Shown here: one piece after another, positions 5,880 through 14,242 of the stretch | Position numbering within the stretch: position 1 is the first letter of the stretch | Layout: every line of letters starts with the position of its first letter | NCBI GenBank assembly: GCA_046732465.1 | Contig: JBKPND010000092.1 | Span: 1 to 45,182 of the forward strand | Direction: 5' to 3' | Origin: DASUPK01 sp046732465 | GTDB lineage: Bacteria > Actinomycetota > Thermoleophilia > Solirubrobacterales > 70-9 | DNA: 45,182 bases | Translations under genes and position numbers: made by a program | The notes under the pieces: generated by a model | What the model was told of the DNA's origin: nothing | Databases searched by the model: none | The model's input: the letters and a program-made list of their open reading frames with translations, nothing else

Positions 5880-8319
5880 AGGAGATGACCTGCTGGATCC
5901 CCGTCGGGCGATTCGAGTACGGCGAGGTCACAAGCGGGAGCGGCGTGTAGGAGAACTGATCGTCGATCGCACTCGCGCGCCACGCCGCCGGATCCGAGGT
6001 TCCCTGCTCCGCCGTCAGCTGGTTCCCCGCGGCCTGGATCGCATTCCAGACCTCCGAGCGGCAGAGCCCGAGGTGCCCCTTGCCGCAGTAGGCCAGGTTG
6101 AACCGGTCCGGGAGCTTGCTGCGCTTCTTGGCGAGCAGCCCGCGGACGTCGCGGTCGAAGTACTGGTACCAGCCGTCGTACTGGCCACCAGGCGGGGCAT
6201 CCCAGCGGCCGGCGAGCTGGTTGAGCTCGGGGAGCAGTGACTGGCCCAGGCGCGCGGCGAGGGCGTTGTTGACGATGTTGGTGTAGGCGGTGTCCATGAT
6301 CGCGGCGCCGGGGAGGTCGATCAGCCCGTCCCCGTTCAGGTCGAGGCGGTTGCCGCCCTGTGCGCGCCACTGCTGCATCAGGCTGAGCATCTGGGCGGCC
6401 TGCGGCGAGGGCGCCGTGGTGCTGCGGAGCAGCCGGCCGAGCAGCGGCACCATCACGATCGCGCGCACGTCCTGGGTGGCGGCGGCGTTCATCGCCGAGG
6501 TGACCGTTGCCGGTGACCACCTGCCCTTCTTCCGCAGGCGCTTCAGGTCGAAGTTGAGGAGGTTTACCCGGCCCACCGAGCCGTTCCGCATCCACTGGTC
6601 GTCGGCGGCGCCGAAGCCGCGAGCGGCGCCGTTGTTCCAGTTGGTCATGAAGCCCTGCTTGTTGTTCTTGCCGTGCATGTGGGCCATCGGCTTGAGGAAC
6701 CCCCGCCACTCGAATTGGCCGGTGCCCTTGGTGGGCAATCCCGGATCGACGTTCGGGTTGCGGATCGGCAGTTGCCCGCTGGTGTACTCGGCGATGTTCC
6801 TGGAGTCGATGTAGAAGGAGTTGAAAGTCTGCGGGGTGAGTGAGGCCGCGCGGTAGAAGTCTTTCGGGTCCTTGATCGAGCCGTTCGAGAGCCTTCGGAA
6901 GAAGAGCTGGTCGAGCACGTCCTTGCCGCGGCTGGAACGCTTCGAGGAGATCGCGACGGTGCGCCCGCGGACCCGCGCGTAGCCGACGACGGGCCCGTGC
7001 ACGGTGGTCAGGAAGTTGACGGGATCGCCGTCCAGGGTGCCGGCGTCGAAGTGCCCCATCTGCCGGCACTTGCCCTTGTAGAGATAGCGCTCGTTGCTGC
7101 CGCCGCAGAGCGTCTCGGCGTACTGGTCGATGATGTCGCCGCTCGCGGAGGTGAGCGTGGTGGAGAAGCGCGGCGTGCGGCCGATCAGCAGGTAGCCCGG
7201 GAAGGGAGCCGAAGTGGCGCCGCGCCAGTTCAGGTGAGGCGCGTGCATGTCCATCTCCGCGACCAGTCCCGGGAAGAAGTGGCTGATCTGCGGGCCGCCC
7301 ACCAGGATCGGGTGACCGGTCGTGGAGTGACTGCCCGTGACCATCAGCTCGTTGCTCGCCTGCACGCGCTTCGGGGTGAACCTGCGCGCGACGCTGGCGG
7401 GAACGGCGGGCGTCGGCGTGAAGCTGTTGTGGTCGATCACGACGCTGCCCGGGTGCTTCCTGGGGATGTGGCCGTAGGGGAAGCTTCCCTTCACCGAGAC
7501 GACGCTCCTCGGATTCTTGAACTGACGCAGATCGTTGAACGCCGCCATGCCCCGACCCCTGCCGAGCTGCTGCTGGAGCCCGTTCAGGAACGAGGCCCGG
7601 TTCGCCTCGTCGCCGCCGCCCTGGCCGAGGAACTGTCCCTTGAGGGCGTTGACAGCGTAGACGTCGTTGCGCGTCCAGGGCGCGTTCGGCGAGTTGGTGG
7701 ATGCCAGATAGGCGTTGATCCCGCTGACGTAAGTGTCGATGTCTCGGAGAACGGCCCTCCCCTCCTTACCTCGCCGCTCCAAGGCCTTCGTCTCGGTCGC
7801 CGTGAACGCTTCGGTCTGTGCGCTCGGCTTGAAGGTCTGCAGGCCGGCCGTGAGCTCGATGGCACTCAGTCCCGGCGCATCGATGACGGCAACGCGCGCG
7901 TTGTAGCGAGCCTGCTCCAGGAGCAGGCCGCGGTCCTCGGCGAAAATCCATCCCGCTGCCTGGATCCCGCCGGCACGCGTGCTGGCGAAGATGTGCGGGA
8001 CGTTGAAGCGGTCTCGCTGGACGGTGACACCCGGGAACGGCACGGGCTCGACGGTGACCGGCCCGTCCGTGTCGATCCCGAGCTTCTCGGACTTGAAGTC
8101 CGTGAACAGGTCGGCCGGGGTGACGCGGTCGAAGAGCGGCGTGAGCGCGTTGTACATCTCCGCCTGCGTGGCGGCGTTCGGGTTCGGGACGCCGTACTGC
8201 CCGGAAGGCAGGATGTTCCGGGCGATGATCGTCGGGTCCTTCGGCGCCTTCGCGCTGGCGCTGGCGCAGGCGCCTAGGACGAGTAGCACCGCTCCGACCG
8301 CAACAGCGACTCGACGCAT
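5869..8319 (-). CDS. Penicillin acylase family N-terminal-nucleophile hydrolase (exported)
   Basis: An 816-aa precursor. It begins with a signal peptide (MRRVAVAVGAVLLVLGAC) whose LGAC fits a lipobox, so it is probably a lipoprotein. The alpha-chain motif TVQRDRFNVPHIFA precedes the autocleavage site: in QASNELMVTG, S322 would become the N-terminal nucleophile of the beta chain. Penicillin acylases and acyl-homoserine-lactone or lipopeptide acylases share this architecture; the amide substrate cannot be assigned. The start is ATG 8319, behind a purine-rich GAGAGGAC region; the frame is open to 8370. A palindrome at 8379-8404 lies about 60 bases upstream. Confidence 0.88.
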   Translation of the reverse strand: MRRVAVAVGAVLLVLGACASASAKAPKDPTIIARNILPSGQYGVPNPNAATQAEMYNALTPLFDRVTPADLFTDFKSEKLGIDTDGPVTVEPVPFPGVTVQRDRFNVPHIFASTRAGGIQAAGWIFAEDRGLLLEQARYNARVAVIDAPGLSAIELTAGLQTFKPSAQTEAFTATETKALERRGKEGRAVLRDIDTYVSGINAYLASTNSPNAPWTRNDVYAVNALKGQFLGQGGGDEANRASFLNGLQQQLGRGRGMAAFNDLRQFKNPRSVVSVKGSFPYGHIPRKHPGSVVIDHNSFTPTPAVPASVARRFTPKRVQASNELMVTGSHSTTGHPILVGGPQISHFFPGLVAEMDMHAPHLNWRGATSAPFPGYLLIGRTPRFSTTLTSASGDIIDQYAETLCGGSNERYLYKGKCRQMGHFDAGTLDGDPVNFLTTVHGPVVGYARVRGRTVAISSKRSSRGKDVLDQLFFRRLSNGSIKDPKDFYRAASLTPQTFNSFYIDSRNIAEYTSGQLPIRNPNVDPGLPTKGTGQFEWRGFLKPMAHMHGKNNKQGFMTNWNNGAARGFGAADDQWMRNGSVGRVNLLNFDLKRLRKKGRWSPATVTSAMNAAATQDVRAIVMVPLLGRLLRSTTAPSPQAAQMLSLMQQWRAQGGNRLDLNGDGLIDLPGAAIMDTAYTNIVNNALAARLGQSLLPELNQLAGRWDAPPGGQYDGWYQYFDRDVRGLLAKKRSKLPDRFNLAYCGKGHLGLCRSEVWNAIQAAGNQLTAEQGTSDPAAWRASAIDDQFSYTPLPLVTSPYSNRPTGIQQVISFKK

Positions 8320-8378
8320 CCCGCCTTGTCCTCTCTCCAATTTGCGCGCCCATTCCCCTCGGGCACGCAAACCGGAAC

Positions 8379-8404
8379 CTAACAGACTGGTTAGCCAGCC
8401 AGTC
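8379..8404. promoter_or_regulatory. Overlapping palindromes upstream of the penicillin acylase gene
   Basis: Two interlocking inverted repeats: CTAAC-N6-GTTAG (8379-8394) and GACTGG-N8-CCAGTC (8385-8404). They lie 60-85 bases upstream of the acylase start and over the stop codon of the upstream gene. Such half-sites resemble TetR-family operators; the CTAAC/GTTAG ends recall the operator at 16964, but the spacing differs. No regulator gene is adjacent. Confidence 0.35.
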
Positions 8405-9338
8405 CGTCGCCGGCCATGGCGAGCAGCGAGCCGAGCTCCACGCGGGTGTCATCCCAGTTCTCGCCGCCGTCCGTGCTTCGGAGCAGGTGACCGTTCGCCA
8501 TCCCGGCGAGCAGCTCGCCGTCCGCCGCCATGAGCGCGTAGGGCATCGAGTCGGAGGCGAGGTCAAGGGGGCGCCAGCCCTCGTCCCAGCGGTAGAGGCG
8601 TCCCGTCGCGTCCGGCCCGCTGTGCGCAGTGAACGGGCCGTCGGCCGCGGATACGTACCAGCGCTCCGGATCCGCCGGATCGACGGCGAGGGCCCAGCAG
8701 TAGGGAAGGTCACGCCCCTCGTCCGCGGCGGTCCACGTCCGCCCGCCGTCACGGCTCCAGGCGGCACCATCGCCCGCGGCCTCGTAGGCCCGGCCCGCGG
8801 CACTCGGGTGCCAGGCGATGTTGTGGGTGTCGCGCTTCGCCCCTGGCCGGTGGTCCGAGAAGCTCGCCCCGCCGTCGTCGGTGTACATCAGCCCGCCCAG
8901 CTCGATCCCGACCAGCAGCCGCTCCGCCTCCTTGGGGTCCGGCGCGATCCAGCGCACGTGATGCGTCCACGGACGTGGGGGAAAGCTCCAGCTCTCCCGC
9001 GAGGGGATCTCCTGGAGCGCCTCCCGCTCGGTCCAGCTCTCGCCGTCGCGTGAGACGAACAGCCGACTCGGCTCGCTGCCGGCGTACAGAGCGCCGTCCA
9101 CGGGCCCGATCGCGACCGAGAAGAAGTCCGACTCCGGCAGATCCGGAGCCTCCCAGCTCGCCCCGGAGTCGCTGCTGACCCGGAGGCCGTCGCCGCGGGT
9201 CCCGACCAGCACCCTGTCGCCCTCCGCGGCGACGCACTGCGGCTCGACGTCATCCAGGACGACCTCTGCGGTCCAGGCACCGGGGCGCGGCTCCAGCCGC
9301 GCAAGCTGCCCGTCGCGGGTGCAGACGAAAACCGCCAT
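8391..9338 (-). CDS. Asp-box (BNR) repeat beta-propeller protein
   Basis: A 315-aa protein with at least five Asp-box motifs (S/T-x-D-x-G-x-x-W/F): SSDSGASWEA, SRDGESWTE, TDDGGASFSD, SRDGGRTWTA and STDGGENWDD, one per propeller blade. Such motifs occur in sialidases, sortilin-like and other propellers and do not by themselves show catalysis. No signal peptide is seen and the sialidase arginine triad is not evident, so a cytoplasmic propeller of unknown function is most likely. The start is ATG 9338 (MAVFVCTRDGQLARL); the frame is open to 9386. It is co-directional with the acylase gene, 71 bases upstream of it. Confidence 0.8.
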   Translation of the reverse strand: MAVFVCTRDGQLARLEPRPGAWTAEVVLDDVEPQCVAAEGDRVLVGTRGDGLRVSSDSGASWEAPDLPESDFFSVAIGPVDGALYAGSEPSRLFVSRDGESWTEREALQEIPSRESWSFPPRPWTHHVRWIAPDPKEAERLLVGIELGGLMYTDDGGASFSDHRPGAKRDTHNIAWHPSAAGRAYEAAGDGAAWSRDGGRTWTAADEGRDLPYCWALAVDPADPERWYVSAADGPFTAHSGPDATGRLYRWDEGWRPLDLASDSMPYALMAADGELLAGMANGHLLRSTDGGENWDDTRVELGSLLAMAGDGLAG

Positions 9339-9400
9339 AGGAGCTGAGTACCCCGCTCGCCGGCGTCCATTCGTGCCGCCGCGCAAGCGCCTAGGTCAAA

Positions 9401-9445
9401 TGGCGAGGGCCAGAATCGAACTGGCGACACCACGATTTTCAGTCG
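9401..9445 (-). repeat. Duplicated 3' end of tRNA-Phe (candidate attachment site)
   Basis: These 45 bases are identical to 16840-16884, the 3' part of the complete tRNA-Phe gene from the anticodon stem through the discriminator base, in the same orientation. The match breaks exactly within the anticodon stem (9446 against 16885). There is no 5' half here, so this is not a functional tRNA. The layout of a complete tRNA, an insert, then a duplicated 3' fragment is what tyrosine integrases leave at tRNA sites. Confidence 0.9.
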
Positions 9446-9670
9446 AGGAACTCGAAGCATGGTTTGGCCGTGGTTGCAGGGACTTTCCTGATCAGGCCTG
9501 CCGATGAGTTACCGATGGTTCCCCACGGATTACTGTGGGTTAGGGTCATGAGAACGATGTCGTGACCAATCAAGCCGTCTCAGGGTTGGCTCATGATCTG
9601 CGGGACGGAGGTTCGAGTCCTGCCCGGCCCATGAGCGTCCCTGCGACTTTCGATGTGGGGTAGCGCCGGG
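9446..9670. other. Non-coding island edge
   Basis: With the fragment at 9401-9445 this fills the only gene-free stretch above 300 bases (9339-9670). It contains a tRNA-3'-end-like sequence at 9606-9631. On the minus strand an open frame of about 43 codons ends with TGA inside the tRNA-Phe fragment (residues include NPWGTIGNSSAG). It has no start context and no family I recognise; a degenerate gene tail is possible. Confidence 0.4.
9606..9631 (+). pseudogene. tRNA-like T-arm and acceptor fragment
   Basis: GGAGG-TTCGAGT-CCTGC resembles a T-arm (one of five stem pairs mismatched) and is followed by CCGGCCCA, which looks like a 3' acceptor strand with discriminator. No matching 5' acceptor (GGGCCGG) is found upstream and the anticodon region cannot be folded convincingly. 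It lies on the opposite strand to the tRNA-Phe fragment. It is probably a remnant of a second tRNA 3' end. Confidence 0.35.
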
Positions 9671-10846
9671 CTAGCGTCTGCGGAGCGTCAGCTTCGTAGA
9701 GCGGATACCGGGGTCGCCGCCGTCGGGGGTGTAGGTGATTCTTGGCTTGACGGTGACCTTGCCGGTTCGGTTCAGCTTCCGAAGACTCTTCCCGGTCGCC
9801 TTGATCAGCAGCTGCACGGTGCCCGGCGTCTTCGCGACGAGGGGACGGGCGGCCTTTACCCCGTTGCCGGAGAGAGCCAGCCGGCCCGGGCCCGGGAGGG
9901 TCACGGACAGCGCCGCGGTGCCCTTCCTCCGGTTCAGCCGCGGTTTGCTCAGCCTGAACTGGTTCGAGGGAGGGGAGGTCGCCGGAGGGGCGGTCGGCGA
10001 GGGGCGCGCATCGACCGCCACCCCGCAGGGCCTGAGAGCTCCGCCGATGAAGCTCTGGTTCGTGCCCGAGCCGTCGAGGTTGGCGCGCCCGATCGTCCCG
10101 TCGTCGCCATTTGTCCAGTAGAGGTGTGCCGGGTCGACCGTCACCCCGCAGGGAGCGTGGGCGCCAACGATGAAGCTCTGGTTCACGCCCGTGCCGTCGA
10201 GGTTGGCTCGGCCGATCGTGTTACTCAGCCCGTTGGCCCAGTAGAGGCGCGCTCCGTCGACCGCGAGCCCGCAGGAGAGGCCGGCGCCCCTGACGAAGCT
10301 CTGGTTCACGCCCGTGCCATCGAGGTTGGCGCGGCCGATCGTGCCGGTGAGGCTGTTGGCCCAGTAGAGGTGCGCCGCATCGATCGCCACCGCGCAGGGG
10401 AGGTTGGCGCCCGCGATGAAGCTCTGGTTCGCGCCCGTGCCGTCGAGGTTGGCACGAGCGATCGTGCCGCCGTCGAGGGTCCCCCCCGCATCGACGTTCG
10501 CCCAGTAGAGATGCGCGGCGTCGACCGCCACCCCGCAGGGGTTGCTGGCGCCGCCGACGAGGGCCTGATTCACGCCCGTGCCGTCGAGGTTGGCGCGCCC
10601 GATCGTGCCGGGGAGCGCGCTGTTGGCCCAGTAGAGATGTCCGGCGTCGACCGCCACCCCGCAGGGGTTATTGCCGCCGGCGACGAAGCTCTGCTCCACC
10701 CCGGTGCCGTCGAGGTTGGCACGCCCGATCGTGGTGCCCTTGGTGTTGGCCCAGTAGACGGACGCGGCGGCGCTCGAGCCGATGCCCACCGTGAGGAGGA
10801 AGACGGCGGTGAGCAGCACGACCCTCGACAGGCGCGAGCGAATCAT
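9671..10846 (-). CDS. Exported YWTD-repeat beta-propeller protein
   Basis: A 391-aa protein. A signal peptide (VVLLTAVFLLTVGIGSSAAA) is followed by six repeats of about 40-47 residues, each with YWAN or YWTN, then TIGRANLDGTG, an NQSF-like turn and CGVAVD. This matches the LDL-receptor class-B (YWTD) propeller pattern, usually a binding scaffold. Each blade carries one Cys at a fixed place (NPCGVAVD). Residues about 290-391 form a separate basic C-terminal domain with Pro/Thr linker. Its ATG at 10846 overlaps the stop of the upstream 68-aa ORF (ATGA), suggesting co-translation. The partner or ligand is unknown. Confidence 0.82.
   Translation of the reverse strand: MIRSRLSRVVLLTAVFLLTVGIGSSAAASVYWANTKGTTIGRANLDGTGVEQSFVAGGNNPCGVAVDAGHLYWANSALPGTIGRANLDGTGVNQALVGGASNPCGVAVDAAHLYWANVDAGGTLDGGTIARANLDGTGANQSFIAGANLPCAVAIDAAHLYWANSLTGTIGRANLDGTGVNQSFVRGAGLSCGLAVDGARLYWANGLSNTIGRANLDGTGVNQSFIVGAHAPCGVTVDPAHLYWTNGDDGTIGRANLDGSGTNQSFIGGALRPCGVAVDARPSPTAPPATSPPSNQFRLSKPRLNRRKGTAALSVTLPGPGRLALSGNGVKAARPLVAKTPGTVQLLIKATGKSLRKLNRTGKVTVKPRITYTPDGGDPGIRSTKLTLRRR
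10010..10760 (-). repeat. Six-fold coding repeat (YWTD blades)
   Basis: The stretch ccgtcgaggttggc recurs with little change near 10071, 10195, 10315, 10441, 10581 and 10702, a period of roughly 120-140 bases. It encodes the ANLDGTG turn of each propeller blade. The near-identity at DNA level points to recent internal duplication or ongoing recombination between blades. Confidence 0.75.
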
Positions 10847-11049
10847 CTCCAAGTCCCTCGGATCTCTGAGCCAAAGGTCAGGCACGCGATATCGATGGCG
10901 GCGAGCTCGAACTCGTAGTGGGCCATCTCGCGGAGCGTGTCCGGCGGATGGAGCTTGTCCGCGCCGGACCGCTCGAGAACCGTCGCGAGCTTGGTCGAGG
11001 CCTGGTCGAGGATCTCGGCGATCTCCAGAATTTCCTCGGGGCGGCGCAT
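10843..11049 (-). CDS. Small helical protein of unknown function (68 aa)
   Basis: I do not recognise a family. The 68 residues start at ATG 11049 and look alpha-helical and charged (EEILEIAEILDQASTKLATV, then HYEFELAAIDIACLTFGSEI), with no signal peptide or membrane segment. The gene is tightly packed: its ATG overlaps the stop of the upstream 65-codon ORF (TGATG), and its stop overlaps the YWTD protein's start (ATGA). This double coupling is the main support for reality. A soluble partner or a regulator of the exported propeller are both conceivable. Confidence 0.5.
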   Translation of the reverse strand: MRRPEEILEIAEILDQASTKLATVLERSGADKLHPPDTLREMAHYEFELAAIDIACLTFGSEIRGTWR

Positions 11050-11246
11050 CACTCAGTCGGAGCGATCGGGTTCGCCGACACCGCAGCTGAGAGCGGTTTG
11101 CACTCGGCGGTGGCCGGCTCGTTGGCGGGCGGTTGCAGCCGCCAGCCCGCTTCGGGCGGGTCGGCGAGGACGAGCACGCCACGGGCGGAACGAGGGAGCT
11201 CGTATCGCCCGTTCGTGAAGGTCGCGTCTGGTGCGTCCATCTTCAT
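11049..11246 (-). CDS. Possible small protein (65 aa)
   Basis: A 65-codon frame from ATG 11246 to a TGA that overlaps the next ATG (TGATG at 11049-11051). It includes the stretch GRYELPRSARGVLVLADPPE and a single Cys. No family is recognised and no ribosome binding site is visible. It follows the LuxR gene by 119 bases on the same strand. It is supported only by the stop/start overlap and could be a chance frame. Confidence 0.33.
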   Translation of the reverse strand: MKMDAPDATFTNGRYELPRSARGVLVLADPPEAGWRLQPPANEPATAECKPLSAAVSANPIAPTE

Positions 11247-11365
11247 CGTGATCAGGATCGGTGCGCGGAGGCCGGAACGCATCGGCGACTTCGCCAGTCG
11301 CGGTCGCCGGTCTCCACCGGCCGCCTTGGCGGTAGGGACGGCTCCCGGACTCTGGTGACCGACCG

Positions 11366-14119
11366 TCAGGCGGGTTGCGGCTCGCGCACACCCATCTGCA
11401 CGAGCTCGGTCCGCGAGGACACGCCGAGCTTGCTGAAGACCTTGCGCAGGTGGTAGTCGATCGTGCGCGGGCTGAGGTAGAGCTGTTCGGCGACCTGGCG
11501 GTTGGTCATTCCAGAGGCGACGAGCCCGGCGATGTGGAGCTCCTGTGGAGTGAGCTGGTCGAGCGTCGAGGGATCGCGCCGCCTCGCCGTCTCGCCGGTG
11601 GCGCGTAACTCCGCTTCGGCCCGCTCCTCCCAAGGCGGCGCGCCGACTTGGCGGAAGAGGTCGGACGCCCTGCGCAGATGGCCGCGGGCCTCGCGGCGCT
11701 TGCGTTCGCGGCGCAGCCATTCGCCGTAGAGCAGCTCGGTGCGGCCCTGCTCGAATGGCGAGAGATGCGCAGCGCCAGCGAGTGCCGTACCGAACTGCTC
11801 TGCCACATCGCGTTGCCCCAGCAGCGCACGGCAACGTGCGAGCAGGGAAATGCGAGTCGGAGTCGGCGCCTGCTCCACCCAGTCCGCGTAGCGATCGAGT
11901 CGATCGACAGTCTCGTTGAGCCGCCCGGAACGTGCAGCCCCCTCGATCAGGTCTGGGATCGACCACAGAGCCGGAAACTGATTCGACTCCGCTCGCTCGC
12001 TGTCGCTGATCATCACCAGGCGATCGGTCGCCTCGCCCGGGCTGCCCAGCGTGAGCTCGAGCACGCCAAGCGCCCACCCGGCGAATTCGCCGATCAGTAC
12101 GGCGCCGCTGCTCGCGGCGAGTTCGCTGGCCTCGTCTGCGTGAGCACGCGCCGCCGGCTCGTCTCCGCGCACCGCGTCGACCATCGCGAGGTTGGAGAGG
12201 TTCCGGCCCACGCCCCATTGGTGTCCGAAGTCGCTTGCGAGCCTGATCCCCTCATCCGCCGCGGCGTAGGCGAGCTTGAAGCGGCCATGACCGATCAGAG
12301 CTGACGCCTGATGCGACAGCAACACCGCCAGGACGCTGAGCACCCCCCGTTCCCGCGCGATGGTGACCCCGCGCGTGGCGTGGGGCAGGCCTGATCTGGG
12401 CATGTCTCTGATAGCCGCCGCGCGTACCGCCCAGATCAGCGCGTGCGGATCTTCGACCTCCTCCGCTCGCTGGGTCGCCTCAAGTAGGAGCGGTGCGGCT
12501 CGCTCGTACTCGCCTGCGAGCGCGACAGCGACCCCGCCGAGGGCCGCAACACGGAAACGATCGGTCTCGTTCTCCGGCTCAATCCCTCTGGCCCGCGCCC
12601 CGAGGCCCGCGGCCTGGAGATCGTCGCCAGCGTACATCGCGGCCTCGGTGGCCTCGGTCAGCACCTCGAGCATGAACGATCCGTCCTCGCTGGCGTCCGC
12701 CGCCTCGGCCAGCATGGCGACGGCACCCCGTGCGTCGCGGGTTCTAGCCTCGATCACGCCGCGCAGATAGAGGAGCCTCGGCCGCAGCTCGCCTGTCGCG
12801 AACGGCAGTGCCCGCGCGCTCAACTCGCGCGCGCGCTCGGGCTGCCCGGCGGCCCAAGCCGCCTCCGCGGCAGCCGTGAGCCTGCGCGCGCGGCCGTCCT
12901 CGTCGGCACTGAGCTCGGCCGCGCGAGCGTACGCCGTGGCAGCCGACGCGTGTCCGGCGCGTGCCTGAGACCGGCGGGCCGATGCTTCCAGCGCCGCGGC
13001 GACCTCTTCGTCGGTGGTCAGCGTGGCCAGAGCCTGGTGCCAGACGCGTCGGTCGCTGTCCTCGGCCGCGCTGAGCGCCGCCGCCAAAGCTGCGTGCGCG
13101 CCGCGGCGCTCAGTGAGTGTCGAAGACCCCTGCACCGCGGAACGCACCAGCGGGTGACGAAACTCGATCCGACCGCCAACCAGGCGCAGCAGGCCCGCCT
13201 TCTCGGCGGAGTCGAGCGTGTCCTCGGGCAGGCCCGACTCCCCCGCCGCACGCACCACGGTCGCAATCTCTCCGCCGTCATCGAGCGCCGCGATCAGCAA
13301 CGCGGTCCGCGTCGCGGGCGGCAGGCGGACGATGCGCTGCTCGAACGCCGACCGCAGCCGCGAGCTGAGCGGGATCGCCGCGGGCAGAGCGGCGCGACCC
13401 TCCAGCTGCGCCGCGGACAAGCCGGTTGGAAGCTCGAGCAGCGCGAGCGGATTGCCGCCGGCCTCGGCGAGCAACCACTCGCGCACCGGGTTGACCGCCG
13501 CCGGCGCACTTGACCGCAGGAGCTCGACGCCCGCGTCGGGATCGAGGCCGTCGAGTGCAAGCTCGGGCAAGCCCTGCGCCTCGAACGTGCGCGCCTCGCC
13601 CTCGCGGACCGCGAACACCATCCCCACCGGCTCGGCCGCCAACCTGCGCGCGGTGAAGACCAGCGCCTCCGCCGACGCCGTGTCCAGGAACTGCGCGTCA
13701 TCTATCAAGCACAGCAGCGGACCCTCGTCGGCGGCCGCAGCGAGCAGACTCAACGTCGCCGCCGATACGAGCAGGCGGTCCGGGCCGAGCGAGGGACCGA
13801 GCCCGAGCGCCCCTGCCAGGGCAGCCGCCTGCGCCTCCGGCAGCTCGCCCAGCTTGTCCACGATCGGACGGAGGAGCCCGTACAGGCCCGCATAGGCGAG
13901 GTCCGACTCCGCCTCGACCCCGACAGTGCGGAGCACGGTCCGACCGCCGGCGCGCTCGGCCGCGTAGGTCAGCAGCGCCGTCTTGCCGATCCCGGCCTCG
14001 CCGCGTAGCACCAGGGAGCTGCTCTCTCCCCGGGCCGAGGCCTCCAACAGCCGGTCGATAGATGCGATCTCACGCTCACGACCGAACAACGCGCCGGCAA
14101 GCCCATCGGGCGACGCCAT
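11366..14119 (-). CDS. Large LuxR-family ATP-binding transcriptional regulator (LAL/MalT type)
   Basis: A 917-aa regulator. The N-terminal ATPase has LFGREREIASIDRLLEA, Walker A GEAGIGKT (residues about 42-49) and Walker B LLCLIDDAQFLD. A long helical, TPR-like middle (about 330-840) is the usual sensor part of LAL/MalT proteins. The C-terminus is a LuxR helix-turn-helix (LTPQELHIAGLVASGMTNRQ, then VAEQLYLSPRTIDYHLRKVF). Family members are ATP-dependent activators that respond to a small molecule or partner. The ATG at 14119 sits six bases after TACGAT (14126-14131), a likely leaderless start. It heads the leftward gene block of the putative island, so its target may be the YWTD operon. Confidence 0.9.
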   Translation of the reverse strand: MASPDGLAGALFGREREIASIDRLLEASARGESSSLVLRGEAGIGKTALLTYAAERAGGRTVLRTVGVEAESDLAYAGLYGLLRPIVDKLGELPEAQAAALAGALGLGPSLGPDRLLVSAATLSLLAAAADEGPLLCLIDDAQFLDTASAEALVFTARRLAAEPVGMVFAVREGEARTFEAQGLPELALDGLDPDAGVELLRSSAPAAVNPVREWLLAEAGGNPLALLELPTGLSAAQLEGRAALPAAIPLSSRLRSAFEQRIVRLPPATRTALLIAALDDGGEIATVVRAAGESGLPEDTLDSAEKAGLLRLVGGRIEFRHPLVRSAVQGSSTLTERRGAHAALAAALSAAEDSDRRVWHQALATLTTDEEVAAALEASARRSQARAGHASAATAYARAAELSADEDGRARRLTAAAEAAWAAGQPERARELSARALPFATGELRPRLLYLRGVIEARTRDARGAVAMLAEAADASEDGSFMLEVLTEATEAAMYAGDDLQAAGLGARARGIEPENETDRFRVAALGGVAVALAGEYERAAPLLLEATQRAEEVEDPHALIWAVRAAAIRDMPRSGLPHATRGVTIARERGVLSVLAVLLSHQASALIGHGRFKLAYAAADEGIRLASDFGHQWGVGRNLSNLAMVDAVRGDEPAARAHADEASELAASSGAVLIGEFAGWALGVLELTLGSPGEATDRLVMISDSERAESNQFPALWSIPDLIEGAARSGRLNETVDRLDRYADWVEQAPTPTRISLLARCRALLGQRDVAEQFGTALAGAAHLSPFEQGRTELLYGEWLRRERKRREARGHLRRASDLFRQVGAPPWEERAEAELRATGETARRRDPSTLDQLTPQELHIAGLVASGMTNRQVAEQLYLSPRTIDYHLRKVFSKLGVSSRTELVQMGVREPQPA

Positions 14120-14125
14120 AAGGCG

Positions 14126-14131
14126 ATCGTA
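14126..14131 (-). promoter_or_regulatory. -10 element of the LuxR gene (leaderless start)
   Basis: TACGAT on the minus strand, with six bases between it and ATG 14119. The RNA would start at or next to the start codon. No Shine-Dalgarno sequence is present. Confidence 0.5.
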
Positions 14132-14242
14132 GACCCCCGCGCGTTGCCTGACTGGCGATGGCGACTGGCGAACTCGCTGATGCGTTCCAGGGGCGGCTCT
14201 GGCCAAATCTGATGCGCACGCAAACCACGAAAGCGAGTTCAG

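Noticed and set aside
5726..7069. Long minus-strand frame (447 codons) over the anti-sigma and acylase genes
   Set aside because: Low-complexity Arg/Pro/Gln-rich translation in a shifted frame of the real acylase gene.
9319..9507. Plus-strand 62-codon frame through the tRNA-Phe fragment
   Set aside because: It reads antisense through a tRNA remnant; the same peptide pattern arises wherever this tRNA is translated. No independent coding evidence.
10010..10760. Possible CRISPR or intergenic repeat array
   Set aside because: The regular 120-140 base period corresponds to protein blades in one long open frame.
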